Source of the DNA: Flaccisagitta enflata
Lineage: Eukaryota; Chaetognatha; Sagittoidea; Aphragmophora
Direction of reading: 5' to 3'
Assembly (NCBI GenBank): GCA_965153355.1
Contig: OZ231127.1
Span: 20,894,001-20,958,000 of the forward strand
Length of the DNA: 64,000 bases
Below, one piece after another: positions 1 to 12,179 of the stretch; the stretch's first letter is position 1; every line of letters begins with the position of its first letter. The notes beneath the pieces were generated by a model. The model saw nothing but the letters and a program-made list of their open reading frames with translations, was not told the DNA's origin and did not search any database. Both the position numbers and the translations under genes were made by a program.

Positions 1-3000
1 TTCAATTAGCGGACATCAAAGACGCGCTTCGTCGTGAACACGAGGCCGACGTCGAGTACTGGAACGAGAAATACGACCGTCTCAACGCCGAATTTGTCGC
101 CTGCCAAAAGGACAAAAAGAACCTCGAAACGCAATCGAAAAACTGGGAATCTTCCTACGACCAACTGCGGCGTGAAACCCTTAATTACCGCGACGAGGTC
201 ACCAAATCGTTTAAGCAGCTGCAGGCGGAATACGAACGGTTGCTGACGGAAAATCGGCGACGCGAAAGCGACGAAACGACGTTGGTGGAGGAATTAAAGG
301 GGGTGAAGGAATTGAAAGACGCCGCGGAAAGTCGCGTCGGGGAACTCATCAGCATTAACGAGAAGACTGAGCAGGCTAAAGGGGATCTCGAGCGTCGTTT
401 CCAAGCGATGACGGCTGAAATGAATGAAAGAATAAATGCCTTCGAAGATGCCGAAAGTCATCGTCGAGAGAAAGAAAACTCGTCAAAGAGTCGGTTAACC
501 CTCATCAGAGCTGCCATAACGACGTTGATGAGTGATGGAGAAGGCGAGCTTAACGATGATGATAACGATGACGACGATTTCATCGTTGAAAGACTGAAAA
601 CCAGAATCCAATCGTTGCAATCGGAAATCACCCAACTCGAGGCCGAAATGAAGCGAACCAACTCGGATTCCGCCGCGAGGGAAAAGGATTTCGAGGTCGT
701 TTTGAGATCAATTAAGACCCAATCCGAGGATGAAAAGAGGGTATTGAAGGAAGAAATGCGGATGAAAGCCGAGGAACTAACGGGAAAACTCGACAAAGAA
801 ATGAGGGAATTACGGCGGCAATTAGAAGAGAGTCGGCTGTCTGAAAAGGAAGTTGAGGCGGAGAAGCAAAGATTGGGGGAACTTGTGAGAAGACTGAAAG
901 ATGATTTGAGGCGGGCTGAAAGCCAGATTTTGGAATTGGAAAAACTCAAAGGAGATGTGGGGCGGGATAATGAGCTAGAAAAAGAAGTGATAGAGTTGCG
1001 ACAGCGTTGTGAGCAAAATGAGGTGGCGGCTAAACAATTCTTGGCAGAGAACCAACGGCTTGTGGAGAAAGGGAGCGACTCTGAAGAAACTCACGAGAAC
1101 GAGTTGAAACAGTTGAGAGATACGCATCGGAAGGAACTGGCGATTTTGCAAGAACAATTGCAAAAATTAGGCGAAACGACGCGGAAGGAGAAATTGGATT
1201 TGGGGACTTTTTTGGAGGAATCTCGGTCGAAACTCGTCGATACTGACATAAGAGTTAATAATTTGATCAAGGAGAATACGTCAGTAAAGGGAAATATCGA
1301 GTTTTTCGAGTCCTGTAATTTGGAGATGGAAGAAAAAATCGAGGAGAAATCTAAACTACTAAGTGCATGCGAGGTGGATTTACGCGAAACTCGTTGTGAG
1401 CTTGAACGTCGTTCTAAAGATTATGAGACGAAATTGGAGCAGTTACAGACGACAAATTCTGCTCTAGACTCGGAAATTACGGCATTGGTGTCGCTGAAAG
1501 AGGATTTATCCAGACAATTGCGTGAACGAGTCGAAACACAGCGGCCCACTTCCCATTCAATAGCGCTGCAAACTGAGTCTTGCATCTCCTTGACTCGACC
1601 TTCGGAGTTTTCCGCCGTGAAGACGTCGTGGACGGTTGAGGAAGTGGAGGCCGTTGTCGCGTCGGCGGCATCGTCATCATCATCATCCTCGGCGCCAGTC
1701 GGACGAATCCCATCCACCAGTCTTCTCGCTTCTGACTCCTTCGCCTTGGAGCTAGCGGCCGAATTGCGCGGTCGTCGACGCGGCCGATTGCTTCTCAAGC
1801 GTCTCGAGGAAGAGCGAGAGCAACACGAACGCGACTTGAACGAATTGGAGGACCATCTGCGCCGAGAGAATCAAGCGAGCGTGAACGCGGCTTGGGAAAC
1901 TATGCGCATTCAGTTCCAAACGAAATTAGAAGAGGCTTTAGACCAAAAGGAAGAGGAAATCGAGTCGCGGGTGCGGGCCTTCAAGACGGCCAAGGACGCG
2001 GAAATGCGAGAGATTCGGCAAAGCATATCCGAAATCGAAGAAGCCAATCACCTGTTGGAGCGAAAGGAAGAATTGGAACGGCAAGTGGCCAGTTTGGAAG
2101 CTCACAAAATCGCCCGAGAATCCTCGTCTCAATGTTCCATTTCCTCCTCGCTAACGACGGTGATGAAAACCACGGCTTCTTCGTCGTCGGATTCCGTGTT
2201 TGTCGAAGATGAACCGACTCGTGACGTCGCCGAGATTCCTACCCCTGCCACTCCCACAGCTAACAATCCAAATACTCTATCCCCAACCGCGCAGATTAAC
2301 GCTTCCTCCACGACGCCCACTCATACTTCCGCCTCTCCGGCCACTCCGACCGTCTTTACAACCACCACGACCGGCGCGCCTTCCGACGCCGTAACTCGGC
2401 AAATCCTGTCACAAGTGGCTCTCGTCCAAAAACGTTGCGACAACTTGCAGGAAGAGTGCGACAGTTTGTCCGCGGAGAAAAATGAGATTATGCAGCGCGC
2501 CATCGACGACGCGGAACGCAACGAGGCCGAGAAGAAAGACCTCCAGCGACGTATCGGTGACATGGAGAAAAGCCTCAACTCTATCCGCGCCACTAAAGCC
2601 AACTTGGAGGCTGACATGGCCGAACAAAGGCGCGAGCTGGAGGGGAAAATTTCGGAGCTGAGGATCGAAATATTTGAAAAGGAGTTGACCAAACGACAAA
2701 ACGACGACGACGGCGACGAACGGCCATCGTCGGAGGTGAAGCGTCTCTTGAATAACTTGACGACGACAGAGGAAAAATTGGGTCATCTGGAAGCGGATCT
2801 CCGGCGTGAGAGAGAGCAAAGAGCGGCTTTGCAGAAAGATCTCCTCTTCGAGCAAGAACAGAAAGAACGAGCCGCGCTGAACGAATTGTCCGTCAAAACG
2901 GAAAACGAAATTCTGGCGGAGAAACTCCGTCTGGCCGCGGAGGAGAAACGAGTCATTCTCGCCGATATGAACGAATTCCGGAATCTGTTGAAAGAAAAGG

Positions 3001-4208
3001 AAGTCCAGTGCCGACAAATGGAGGCCCAGGTGGAGCGTTTGTTGCAGTGGGAAGCTGAAAAGGAAAACGCCGATCCTTCCACGACCGCTACGTCGACAAA
3101 TGAAGATGAGGAAGGAGATTCCGACGTGTTTGTTCGTCCGGATGAGGACGTCACTCGCGACCATGTTGATGGTGATGGGAACCCTCTTTCTTCTACGCCT
3201 TGTCGTCGGCAGACGTTGCGAGATGTTTCCGCGTCTCAAGCGTGTGATAAGCCCGCATTTAGCAATTCATTGACGCCTCACCCGTCCTCCGCATTCTCGC
3301 CGCGACAGCCTAAATCCTCGTCTCAGCAGCAGCTTTCGCAGTCGATGACGTCGCCGCCGCAGCGACGTACTTCGAAGTCGCATCATCATCGTCATCATCG
3401 GCGTGGTTGGAGCGACGAAGAATTGGCGACGGAAATCTCTCTTCTCCGTCGCGAGCTCATCGAAGCCAAAAACATTCACGCGCGGGAGAACGATTTGCTG
3501 CGCGAAGCGTTGCGCCACGAAAAGCGACGTTACGCGGAGATGCTGCAACAGTTTGGCTGCGTCGCGGCCCTCGGCGGCAGCAACAACGGCAGCAACAACA
3601 CGACCACGGGCGAGGACTCGGGTATCGTCGACTTCCAAACCGTCGAGGAGCAACGTCTAAATTTACAGCAAAAAATGGTCATGTTGCAGGATTCGAACAA
3701 TATGCTGTTGAGAGAAAAGGACCAGTTGCTGCAGCGGTTGCGGCAACAAGAGCAAACGTTATCCAGCTTAGAATCGCGATTGGAAACGTCGGATGGATTT
3801 TCCTTGCAAATAGAAGCCCTTCGATCGGAGAGAGACTTTCTTCTGAAACAGGCTGAACTGGCCGGTGAATCGCAGAAAACCATTCACGACTTGCTGAATC
3901 AGAAGAAATTCTTGGAAGAGGCGTTGAGGACGGAAAAGGCGCTCGTGATGGAGGCGAAGAGGCAAATGGAACTGATGGATTTGGAGAGGCAGAAGATCAG
4001 GCAAGAAGCCGAGCAATCGAAAAGACGCGTCGACAAGTTAGAAAAAGAATTGGAACGGGCGGAGGAAGAGAAAAATAAACTCATCGCCGAGCAGAGCTCC
4101 GCGAAAAAATCGGGCGTCGGTGAAGATCGACAGAATCAGCATTCGCATCAACATCAACGTCACGTCGAAACGATCGAGATGCTGAATCGTCAATTGGTCA
4201 TGCTAAAG
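1..4208 (+). CDS. Large coiled-coil protein, long internal exon (5' end outside window)
   Basis: The reading frame in phase with base 3 is open from the left edge to a donor at 4208 (AAAG|gtagat), giving about 1402 codons with no stop. There is no credible start codon, so the exon or gene begins upstream. The product is almost entirely charged heptad coiled coil rich in E, K, R, L and Q. Low-complexity linkers interrupt it: a serine run and hydrophobic patch near 1660-1760, a Thr/Pro/Ala-rich linker near 2215-2390, an acidic stretch at 3080-3150 and a Ser/Gln/His-rich linker with an HHHRHHRRGW motif near 3300-3410. This architecture suits an elongated scaffold of the pericentrin, AKAP9 or golgin type, but that is inference from composition only. 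Its 5' neighbour is unseen; two short phase-0 exons follow at 4822 and 5229. Confidence 0.85.
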
Positions 4209-4821
4209 GTAGATAATTACGAGCCTGATTTGACATATTCTCCTCTAGTGGTAAAGTAATGTGGATAAAAGGTTTCAGACAATTCAAACTTGTTTGTTTC
4301 AAGCGGATTTCTGTGATTGCCAGTAAAAGAAATGTCATAAGGGAAAGGACCCTAATTGTCCATTTTTAGTCGCGGACACGCAACTCTACAAGAGGGTTTG
4401 TCTGTCCGTTGGTGAGCACAAGACGATGAGTGAAAAAATAAGTGTTTTTTAGACGCTTTTCGAGTATGTATTGGGTCGAATTCGTTATAGATGTCTCATG
4501 TGGGTTGGGAGGGGTGGGGTAAAGGATAGTTTAATCATGTATTAGCTCATTTTGTAAATCTAATGACTTTGAACCTAAACCCAACATTGCCTTTAAACCT
4601 AAATTCAATACAACCAGTAACATTGAATCTATCATAGCTTTTTACCTCATACCAACTCCTCTTTGCTACTCTTTACTACCCCACGTGAGACATCTATAAC
4701 GAATTTTAACCCAACAGGATGACCCCGCGTCACTTGTTGGTAAATATCCACTACTTTGGCCCATTATAGCGGGATATAACTGTACTAAAACCGTTCACCC
4801 GTGATGTTGACCAAACTTAAG

Positions 4822-4953
4822 GACGAGTTGGGCAAGGAACGGACTTCCCGGGACACGGAAAAGGCAAGATTCCTTGTGGAAGCTCAAAAATGGGAGGCCG
4901 AAATGAAAGACGTCAAATTGAACATGAAGAAGAACGAAATCAATGTTCAACAG
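4822..4953 (+). CDS. Coiled-coil gene A, short exon
   Basis: 44 codons, phase 0 at both ends, beginning DELGKERTSRDTEKARF and ending at CAG|gtttga. Composition continues the coiled coil of the preceding exon. The acceptor is taken as cttaag|GAC. The bases just upstream (4802-4821) also read plausibly as protein (MLTKLK), so the true 5' boundary may be earlier, or this could be an alternative start. Confidence 0.7.
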
Positions 4954-5228
4954 GTTTGAGCCCAGTGATATGGGATTAGAAATTGCAGGATTCAATTATT
5001 ACGTTATTAACTAACTAGTTACACCTGCCATTATAGTTCATGTTTTATTAAAATGTTAAAAGGTTTCGTTGTATCTATAATCTATGTATGATCATTTTCT
5101 TTTACTCTTGCTCATCCGTAACCTTTCAAAGCAGTGCGGGCTCCTGCGTCCCCAGGGCGATTTACAGCAATACTGGGGGAAAATTTAGCATCAGGGACCC
5201 TTAACTTATGAATATTTCACATTTTCAG

Positions 5229-5372
5229 AACATGGAGTCGACGGTGACCACTTTGAAGACGAGTTTAGAACAATCCTATCTTAACGAATTGACTACGACG
5301 AGAAAGGATTTGGAGAAGCAGCACGCTCAACTTCTTGCCAAACTTCGCAAAGAACTCGGCTTAGAATTTTCG
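5229..5372 (+). CDS. Coiled-coil gene A, last exon seen before the 20 kb repeat region
   Basis: 48 codons, acceptor attttcag|AAC and donor TCG|gtgagc, phase 0. The peptide contains ELTTTRKDLEKQHAQLLAKL and reads as regular coiled coil. If the intron is retained, translation stops after two codons (GTG AGC TGA). If spliced, the next phase-0 acceptor with matching coiled coil is at 26227, 20.9 kb downstream. Confidence 0.75.
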
Positions 5373-5790
5373 GTGAGCTGAGTTGGTTCATTAATTTGCT
5401 AGGGGGTGATGGGGTCAAATGGGTCATCTGGGGTATAATGGTTCACCCATTTTATTCTGCCCAGGCTCTACAGAAGGAACCAAAAGTTGTAGCGCCCCCC
5501 CCCTACTAGAGTTTGGAGAACTTATGTCGTGACTGTCGGAATCGACAGTCACACCCCATGGTGTTGGTCACTCGTCATCAGGGTCAAAAACCGTCACGAC
5601 CTACTGACCTACTGACTACTGACCTACTGACTACTGACCTACTGACATTTTTCACTTTTATCCATTCTCTCTCTCTCTCCCTGAATCAAACACAATTTTT
5701 TTTCTTGCTCACTGACAAGGTCTCTCTTAACTCGTTTGTTTTCATCCTTCTAAAACTAGTCCAAACATTTTTTTTCATGTGGAAAAAGGA

Positions 5791-5945
5791 ACAAGGCCGG
5801 ATACACGGCAATCCAGTCGCGGACGGTTGGGCAGGAGCAGTAATGCGAAAACCACTCAGAATTCAAAAATGTGACGGACGGACAGATGGACGGACGGACG
5901 GACTGACAGACCGACCTACCGACCGACACGGCAAGGTGTAGAGTC
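5791..5945 (+). mobile_element. Tetranucleotide-bearing interspersed element, copy 1
   Basis: Begins ACAAGGCCGGATACACGGC, then GTCGCGGACGGTTGGGCAGG, then a GACGGACGGAC-type tract, and stops at GTGTAGAGT. The same order recurs at about 6304, 35085, 37851, 40212, 41681, 44038, 59331 and, inverted, at 60551-60716 and 43590-43720. Layout resembles Helitron-like non-autonomous elements that carry a central microsatellite. Confidence 0.6.
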
Positions 5946-6020
5946 ATCGATTCATTCATTCATTTATTCATTCATTCATTCTTTCATTCATTCATTCATT
6001 CATTCATTCATTCATCCATT
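5945..6020. repeat. (ATTC)n microsatellite
   Basis: About 75 bases of near-perfect cattcattcatt directly after the truncated end of the preceding element. Confidence 0.85.
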
Positions 6021-6303
6021 CATACATCCTTTGTGCAGACTGACACTGAGAAGGAAGCAAATTTCAGAGAGCACGTTCTACAGTCTGCCGCATAATGCAG
6101 AAACTAAATGGAAAGGCATGATGGCAACGACATTTAGCAGTGACGATGTCGAAACTTATAGCATCTCAGTCGAATGGTAATTATTTTCCTGGCTCAGGAT
6201 CAAAACAAACCCGGTTGCTAAAATGTCTTACCGTCATTAAGTGAATTCATCATTTAAATCTGGATGATCAGGATTATCTAATGAGAATCATCCTTCTATG
6301 TAT

Positions 6304-6460
6304 GATACACGGCCAATACCAGTTGCAGACGGGTGGGCAGAGGCGAAAATGTGCGTTTTCACACCTTTTGACCCGTGTTCACGGACAGACTGATGGACCG
6401 ACGGACTGACGGACAGACAAAGGTTCTTATAGAGTTGCGTGTCCGAAACTAAAAACTTAG
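6304..6460 (+). mobile_element. Tetranucleotide-bearing interspersed element, diverged copy
   Basis: Reads acacggccaataccagttgc, GGGTGGGCAG, then GACCGACGGACTGACGGAC and TATAGAGTTGCGTGTCCG before ACTAAAAA. The 3' tail is complete in this copy. Confidence 0.5.
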
Positions 6461-7843
6461 CTTATGATTTCATGCGTGCTCAAGCGTGAAACACGCCAAA
6501 TCTGAGAAATAACCGTGATCGTGACTTTTTTCTTGGAAAACGTCGTGACCTTTTTTACCCAAACTTTCAAAGCTGATATATCATGAACGGATTGACCAAT
6601 TGACTTGATTTTTGTTATGGTTACATCATATCACCTTGTCTACTGATGTGTGGAGTTTCAGGAAATTTGAGATAGCGCAACCACCCGAACCAGCCTACCT
6701 ACCCAAAAATTTCAAATTAGCGTAGTAAGAAAAATATTCTATGAAATTTTCTGAAATTTTGCATGAACAACCATCCAACCCCTGGACAAATCCTGGCTAA
6801 GTTGAACGGAGATCAGGTAATTACTTTGGCCGTAATCACATAAAAAAGAGTGAGAGACAAACTGATATAAAAGGATAGCCGCTTTCGTGGGGAAATATCA
6901 AGCTACCGAACATGATCTTTCCAGTTCTATGAAGTTTAGATCAAATAGCTTGGAGCTAACGATTGACTTTTGCTCCACTCTTCTATCTTGGCAATAATAA
7001 AAAAAAAGTTTTTTAAATTAGCTTGGTCGATTCTCCTTCTCTGATCAGTTCACAGTAAACGACTCTAGAAGCCTGAACTTTTTTTACAGCGATTTCCCTG
7101 TTATGAGAAGACATTTAAGGGAAACGAAACTTTTGATAACCAATTCGTTTTGAGCTAGTGTCGATGATCTCTACCCCCTACAGCCCACACCAATGCTTCT
7201 TTGACCTTTTCTCTGGGCAGCGGTTTATACCCAGAGTAAAGATAAATTTTTTCATCCAGGCTTTTTTTGAGACTCCCTAGAATCGTCATAATTGACCTTT
7301 TCATGTTATAATTTAGGTATTTCCAAAAACTTGTACAAATGAAGAGAAATCAAAGATTTAGAAAGGTTCATGATGGAATTTCAAAAATCGCTTTGATGAA
7401 AAAGTTTGTATTCACCTAAGGTATAAACCACAACCCAGAGTAAAGAAATATAAGCAGCAGTGGTTTAGGCTGTACGGGGGGTGCTACAATTTTGGTCCCT
7501 CCACACCTCTTATAATGGTTCCTTCTGTAATTTTTTGCAAAATTTGTAATCATCAAAAATTGGACACACTTACCCTCCCTATTAGCCATAATCGCCAGTA
7601 TTTTCCTCAAATTCTTCAAAAGAAAGTTGGTGACCTATTTTACCCCCACTTTGATCCATATTGATACATCTGCTGCAAAGTTCGTTAGTTTTTCTGTCCC
7701 TCTGAATGGAATAGGTCAAAGAAACTCGCTTATTGTCAACTCACGCGGAGACGTTACGAAAGACCGAAGACAAACATCTCCAGCAGGTAATTCCAAGACG
7801 AGTTACCTTTTATCGTCTTTGAATTCGTTGCTCGCGCTTTTTT

Positions 7844-8859
7844 GTCCGCGACGGAATATCATTCCGACGCGGACTATAATTCAAGGCGGGTGGGTGTCGT
7901 CGTCGTCGTTGTCGTTGTCGTTGTCGTCGTTGTTACGGATTTTAAAAAATGGATAACTTTTTTATGCTTTGACCGATTTGGTTGATACTTGGTGGGAAGT
8001 TGTACTAGGGTAGGGCGCTTTACATCCTATCCGATTTTTGCGATCCGACCAACCCAACCGGCCCAACCAGCCTACCCGCCTAAAAGTGAAAAACGCGCAT
8101 AACTTTGGCATTTTTCAACGGATTTGGTTGAAATTTGGTATGGAGTCTCTAAATGGAAGGACTCAACATATGTATGTGATTTATATGCATTTGAGCATGC
8201 TAACCGGCCAAACCGACCTACCATCCAACCAGCCAACCGGCCTAAAAGTGAAAAACTTACATAACTTTGTCATTTTTTTACTAATTTGGTTGAAACTTGG
8301 TATGGGGTCTCTAAATGGAACAACTCAACATATGCGCACTATTTATTCTGTCAAACCAGCCTACCACCCAACCAGCCTACCAGCCAAAAAGTGAAAAATG
8401 TGCATATCTTTGGTGTTTTTCAACCAATTTGGTTGAAATTTGGTATGGAGTCTCAAAATGGAAGGACTCAACACATGTTTGTGATTTATTTATATTTGAG
8501 CATGCTAACCGGCCAAACCAACCTACCACCCAACCAGCTAAACAGCCTAAAAGTGAAAAACTTACATAAATTGGACATTTTTCAACCAAATTGGTTGAAA
8601 CTTGGTATGGAGTCTCTAAATGGCAGAACTCAACATATGCACACTATTTATCCAAACCAGCCTACCACCCAACCACCCTACTAGCCTAAAAGTGAAAAAC
8701 GTGCATAACTTTGTCAGTTTTCAAAGGAATTTTATGAAACTTTGTATGGCGGCTCTAAATATAAAGACTTAAAGTTTTAGCGAATTTACAGGGTTAGCGA
8801 TCTTTTGGTCATAGCGATCTCATGGAATTGGTGATCTTTAACCCCCCTCCGTCGCGGAC
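7844..8859. mobile_element. 1.0 kb repeat element with GTCCGCGACGG ends, copy 1
   Basis: The left GTCCGCGACGG is the inverse of the right CCGTCGCGGAC. The left end is itself an imperfect hairpin (14-base arms around ATC). The interior is about four degenerate tandem units of 140-180 bases, each with AACTTTGNCATTTTTCAA, GGTTGAAATTTGGTATGGAG and ACCNGCCTACC motifs, and a GTC/GTT trinucleotide run near 7890. A second copy lies at 58935-60064. Apparent reading frames in it are repeat artefacts. Confidence 0.65.
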
Positions 8860-8969
8860 CCAGATACTGATCAGATTTTTTCAGCGCAACTCAAAATGAT
8901 ATGAGAGGCGCCTTTTCGCCTCACTATTGAATTATTGGATTTTACAATTTTACAGTTTTTTGCCTTTTT

Positions 8970-9419
8970 CAGGGGTACGAAAGCTAAAAAGTTTTTAACC
9001 TTTTTTAACTTTTTTTAACTTTTTACAACTTTTAAAGTAAAGTTAAAAAAAGTTAAAAAATGTTAAAAAAAGTTAAAAAGTTAAAAAATATTAAAAAGTT
9101 AAAAAATCAGGTTAAAAAGTTAAAAAATTAAAAAGTTAAAAAACTTTGATAGCCCATGGTTTCTATTCAGTGCTTTTTTATTGCCGACTGCAGTTTTTTA
9201 TTTTTTTTTTTTACATTTTTTAACTTTTTAACTTTTTTTTTTCTTTTTTTTTTTTAACTTTTTAACTTTTTTAACATTTTTAACTTTTTAACATTTTTTA
9301 ATTTTTTAACCTTTTTTAACCTTTTTTAACTTTTTTTAACTTTTTACAACTTTTAAAAAAAAGGTTAAAAAGTTAAAAAGTTAAAAAAAGTTAAAAAATT
9401 TTTAGCTTTCGTACCCCTG
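8970..9419. mobile_element. 450-base AT-rich TIR element with 6-base target duplication
   Basis: Inverted ends CAGGGGTACGAAAGCTAAAA, flanked on both sides by CTTTTT (8964-8969 and 9420-9425). The interior is almost entirely runs of TTTTTAAC and its complement, forming a second, inner inverted repeat. Confidence 0.65.
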
Positions 9420-9425
9420 CTTTTT

Positions 9426-10190
9426 ACAACATTCGAAAAAAATCATTTTATTTATCGGCTGGCCCGCGTGGCTTGAGATTAAATTGAAAATGTCCTGGCT
9501 TGAAACGGTGGCTAATTAGAAAACGTAGTGGTTTGGTTTGCATGGTAGTTGTAGCTTATTTATCACAAAATTTCGATTTCAAATTTATCGATTGTTGAAA
9601 AAGAATCACTTGCTCCCTTGTTGCACAAGATCGATGATTCTGAATGTTGTGGATGGGTGTCACTTTTTGGTGCTCAGCTACCATTTTATGGCGATCGATG
9701 GTTAAGTGGTTGATGTTTTCTTTGCTGACGGCGTTGTATTTGCTTACAACCAATTTTATTATCGTGAGCTTCCTACCACATATTGTACCGCTGAACAATA
9801 TCTATAAGTTTTCGGGATTTTTTGGTCAGACAGTGAGGTCCACTTGTTGATGTGCATGCTCTATATGATTGTTTGCTCTGAAAATTTGTATTGTTGTATT
9901 TCTTCTTCATCCACTCATTTGTAATCGAATTTTTCGTCATTTTTGGGCCGTTTGATTAAATTTTAATTTCAAATCGCATAGCTGTACGTAGAATATAGCC
10001 ACTTATTAGCTGTAGCCATAATAGACAAGGACAGAGTGCTAATCATTGAAATCAACATCATGCCGCACCTAGTTGTAGCTTAACAATTCCTTGTGAAAAC
10101 GTCACTGATGAAAAGGAGGTAGATAGGTAGTGTACTGCAACAAAATTCACCTTTTTCTAGCTCCCTACCTCTGTTACTCTTTGCCTGTCT
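9426..10190. other. Unassigned AT-rich sequence
   Basis: About 0.75 kb of unique-looking AT-rich sequence. Short open frames occur on both strands but have no splice context or composition resembling the confirmed exons. I see no feature in it. Confidence 0.5.
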
Positions 10191-10242
10191 CTTTTCTGTC
10201 TCTCTCTGTCTCTCTCTCTCTGTCTCTCTCTCTCTGTCTCTC

Positions 10243-10303
<61 letters not shown>

Positions 10304-10329
10304 CTCTCTCTCTCTCATTCTCTCTCTCT

Positions 10330-10413
<84 letters not shown>

Positions 10414-10440
10414 CTCTCTCTCTCATTCTCTCTCTCTCAT
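10190..10440. repeat. (CT)n microsatellite
   Basis: About 250 bases of ctctct with interspersed gtct and attc variants; the derived reading frame is pure Ser/Leu and not a gene. Confidence 0.95.
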
Positions 10441-10449
10441 ACACTGGAG

Positions 10450-11478
10450 AATTGAACACTCGTAATTTTGTCTTTCTTTGTATCCATCAACCTGCCTATG
10501 AGACCCGACATGCAATCTTCGAATCGAAATAACGCTTATATGACTCCCAATTTGTCCCTTACTTATTCTTATCATGGTCTTCCCCAGGGTCCAATTAAGA
10601 TCTTCTCCGTTTCGGTGTTTGTCTAATTAACGAGATTTTTACCTGACATGACAAAGATCCTTGTCACCTTCCCATTGTTTGTCTCTAAGTGGGGTGCTTG
10701 AAACTAGCTTTACGTACATTTCTTGCTATGATGGTTGATCGTCCTGTCTCTTCTACTATTTCGAAAACTCGTTTGAAAATAGTTACACTAAATGACCAAG
10801 TTCACGACTTGTTAAACTTGTATTCAGTTGCTCGAGCGGGGTAGAGGACAAATTGCCAAAATCATGATCATATTAGTTTATTCACACGAGGCAATACAGT
10901 AGTAATTACTACCGAAAAAAATAAAAGCGTCAGATTCTTCATTCCTTTCATGCACTCAGAGACATGTTTGGTGTTGCCAAACATAGAGACATGTTACCAA
11001 GCATGTTCAGTGTTCACAGCACCATGTATTCATCCCAAGGTCATCATTTACATGCGTGATGAATGCAATTCTATACTTTCGAACAATATACACTTGCCAA
11101 CAAGGCAAGCCAACACAAGGATTCCAAAACGAATCGTCTAATCTTCTTATACATGACAAGAGACTGATTCATATTTCTAAGCATAAAGCTATAGAGATAA
11201 GACTTTAGTAGGTCGAGATCAACCTCCGCATTAAGAACGGGTTTCTACAGGCGCCGTAGACGCGTATCCACCACCTCCTCTCTTTAAATATTGAAAGGGA
11301 TTGACGCGACAGCCATCCTCCGGCTTATGAAGCTTGTCACAGTCTGTACAAGGGTCGCTCACGTTTCTAGCCCACAACGGTCGGCGCATGAAGTTTAGCG
11401 TCCAGTAATTATGTTCCACTTGATCTCCCATGTCCGGAATTTGTTCTCCTAAGGGTAGGGGTGGGTGTTGTGAGAGGG
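10450..11478. other. Unassigned sequence
   Basis: About 1 kb with no confirmed exon or repeat. Nothing in it shows coding composition. Confidence 0.4.
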
Positions 11479-11489
11479 TGTGTGTGGGT

Positions 11490-12170
11490 ATGAGAGAGAG
11501 ACAGACAGACACACACACACAGACAGACAGATACACACAGATACACAGACAGACAGATACATAGACAGATACTCAGACAGACACACACAGACAGACAGAC
11601 AGATAGACACAGGCAGACAGACACACACTCAGACACACAGAGACACAGACAGATACACACACAGAGACAGACAGGCAAACACACACACAGAGACACAGAC
11701 AGAGACACAAACAGATACACACACAGAGACAGACAGACAGACAGATACACACAGAGACACAGACAGATACACACAGAGACACAGACAGACACACACACAC
11801 ACACAGAGACAGACACACACAGAGACATACATACACACACAGAGACAGACAGACACACAGAGACAGACAGACACACACACACACACACAGAGACAGACAG
11901 ACACACACACACACAGACAGACACACAGACAGACACAGACAGACACACACACAGAGACAGACACACAGAGACAGACACACAAAGATAAATAGACAGAGAC
12001 AGACACACACAGAGATAGATAGACGGACACACAGAGACAGACGGACATGAACACAGACACATAGACAGACACAGACAGACACAGACAGAGAAAGAGAGAG
12101 ACAGACACACAGAGAGAAAGAGACACAGACAGACAGAGAAAGAGAGAGACAGACACACACAGACAGAGAG
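11490..12170. repeat. (CACAGACAGA)n compound microsatellite
   Basis: About 680 bases built from CA, CAGA and GACA units. Because it lacks TA-containing stops, it produces several long spurious Cys/Val/Ser/Leu reading frames on the minus strand and Thr/Asp/Arg frames on the plus strand. Confidence 0.95.
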
Positions 12171-12179
12171 AAAGGAAAG

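Larger units (their letters stand above)
5471..7527. mobile_element. TIR element with CAGAAGGAACC ends and TA duplication
   Basis: The left end CAGAAGGAACC and right end GGTTCCTTCTG are inverted and flanked by TA on both sides. Further in, both ends carry an inverted copy of a TTGTAGCRCCCCCC block. There is no transposase reading frame. A copy of the tetranucleotide-bearing element (5791-5945) and an (ATTC)n tract lie inside. Confidence 0.5.

Noticed and set aside
2409-3239. 276-codon minus-strand frame opposite the long coiled-coil exon, and other antisense frames in this exon
   Set aside because: Antisense shadows of a codon-biased exon; no start context or splice sites of their own.
8038-8684. 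118-132-codon frames and similar ones at 59165-59895
   Set aside because: Tandem units of a non-coding repeat element; the frames shift between units and copies.
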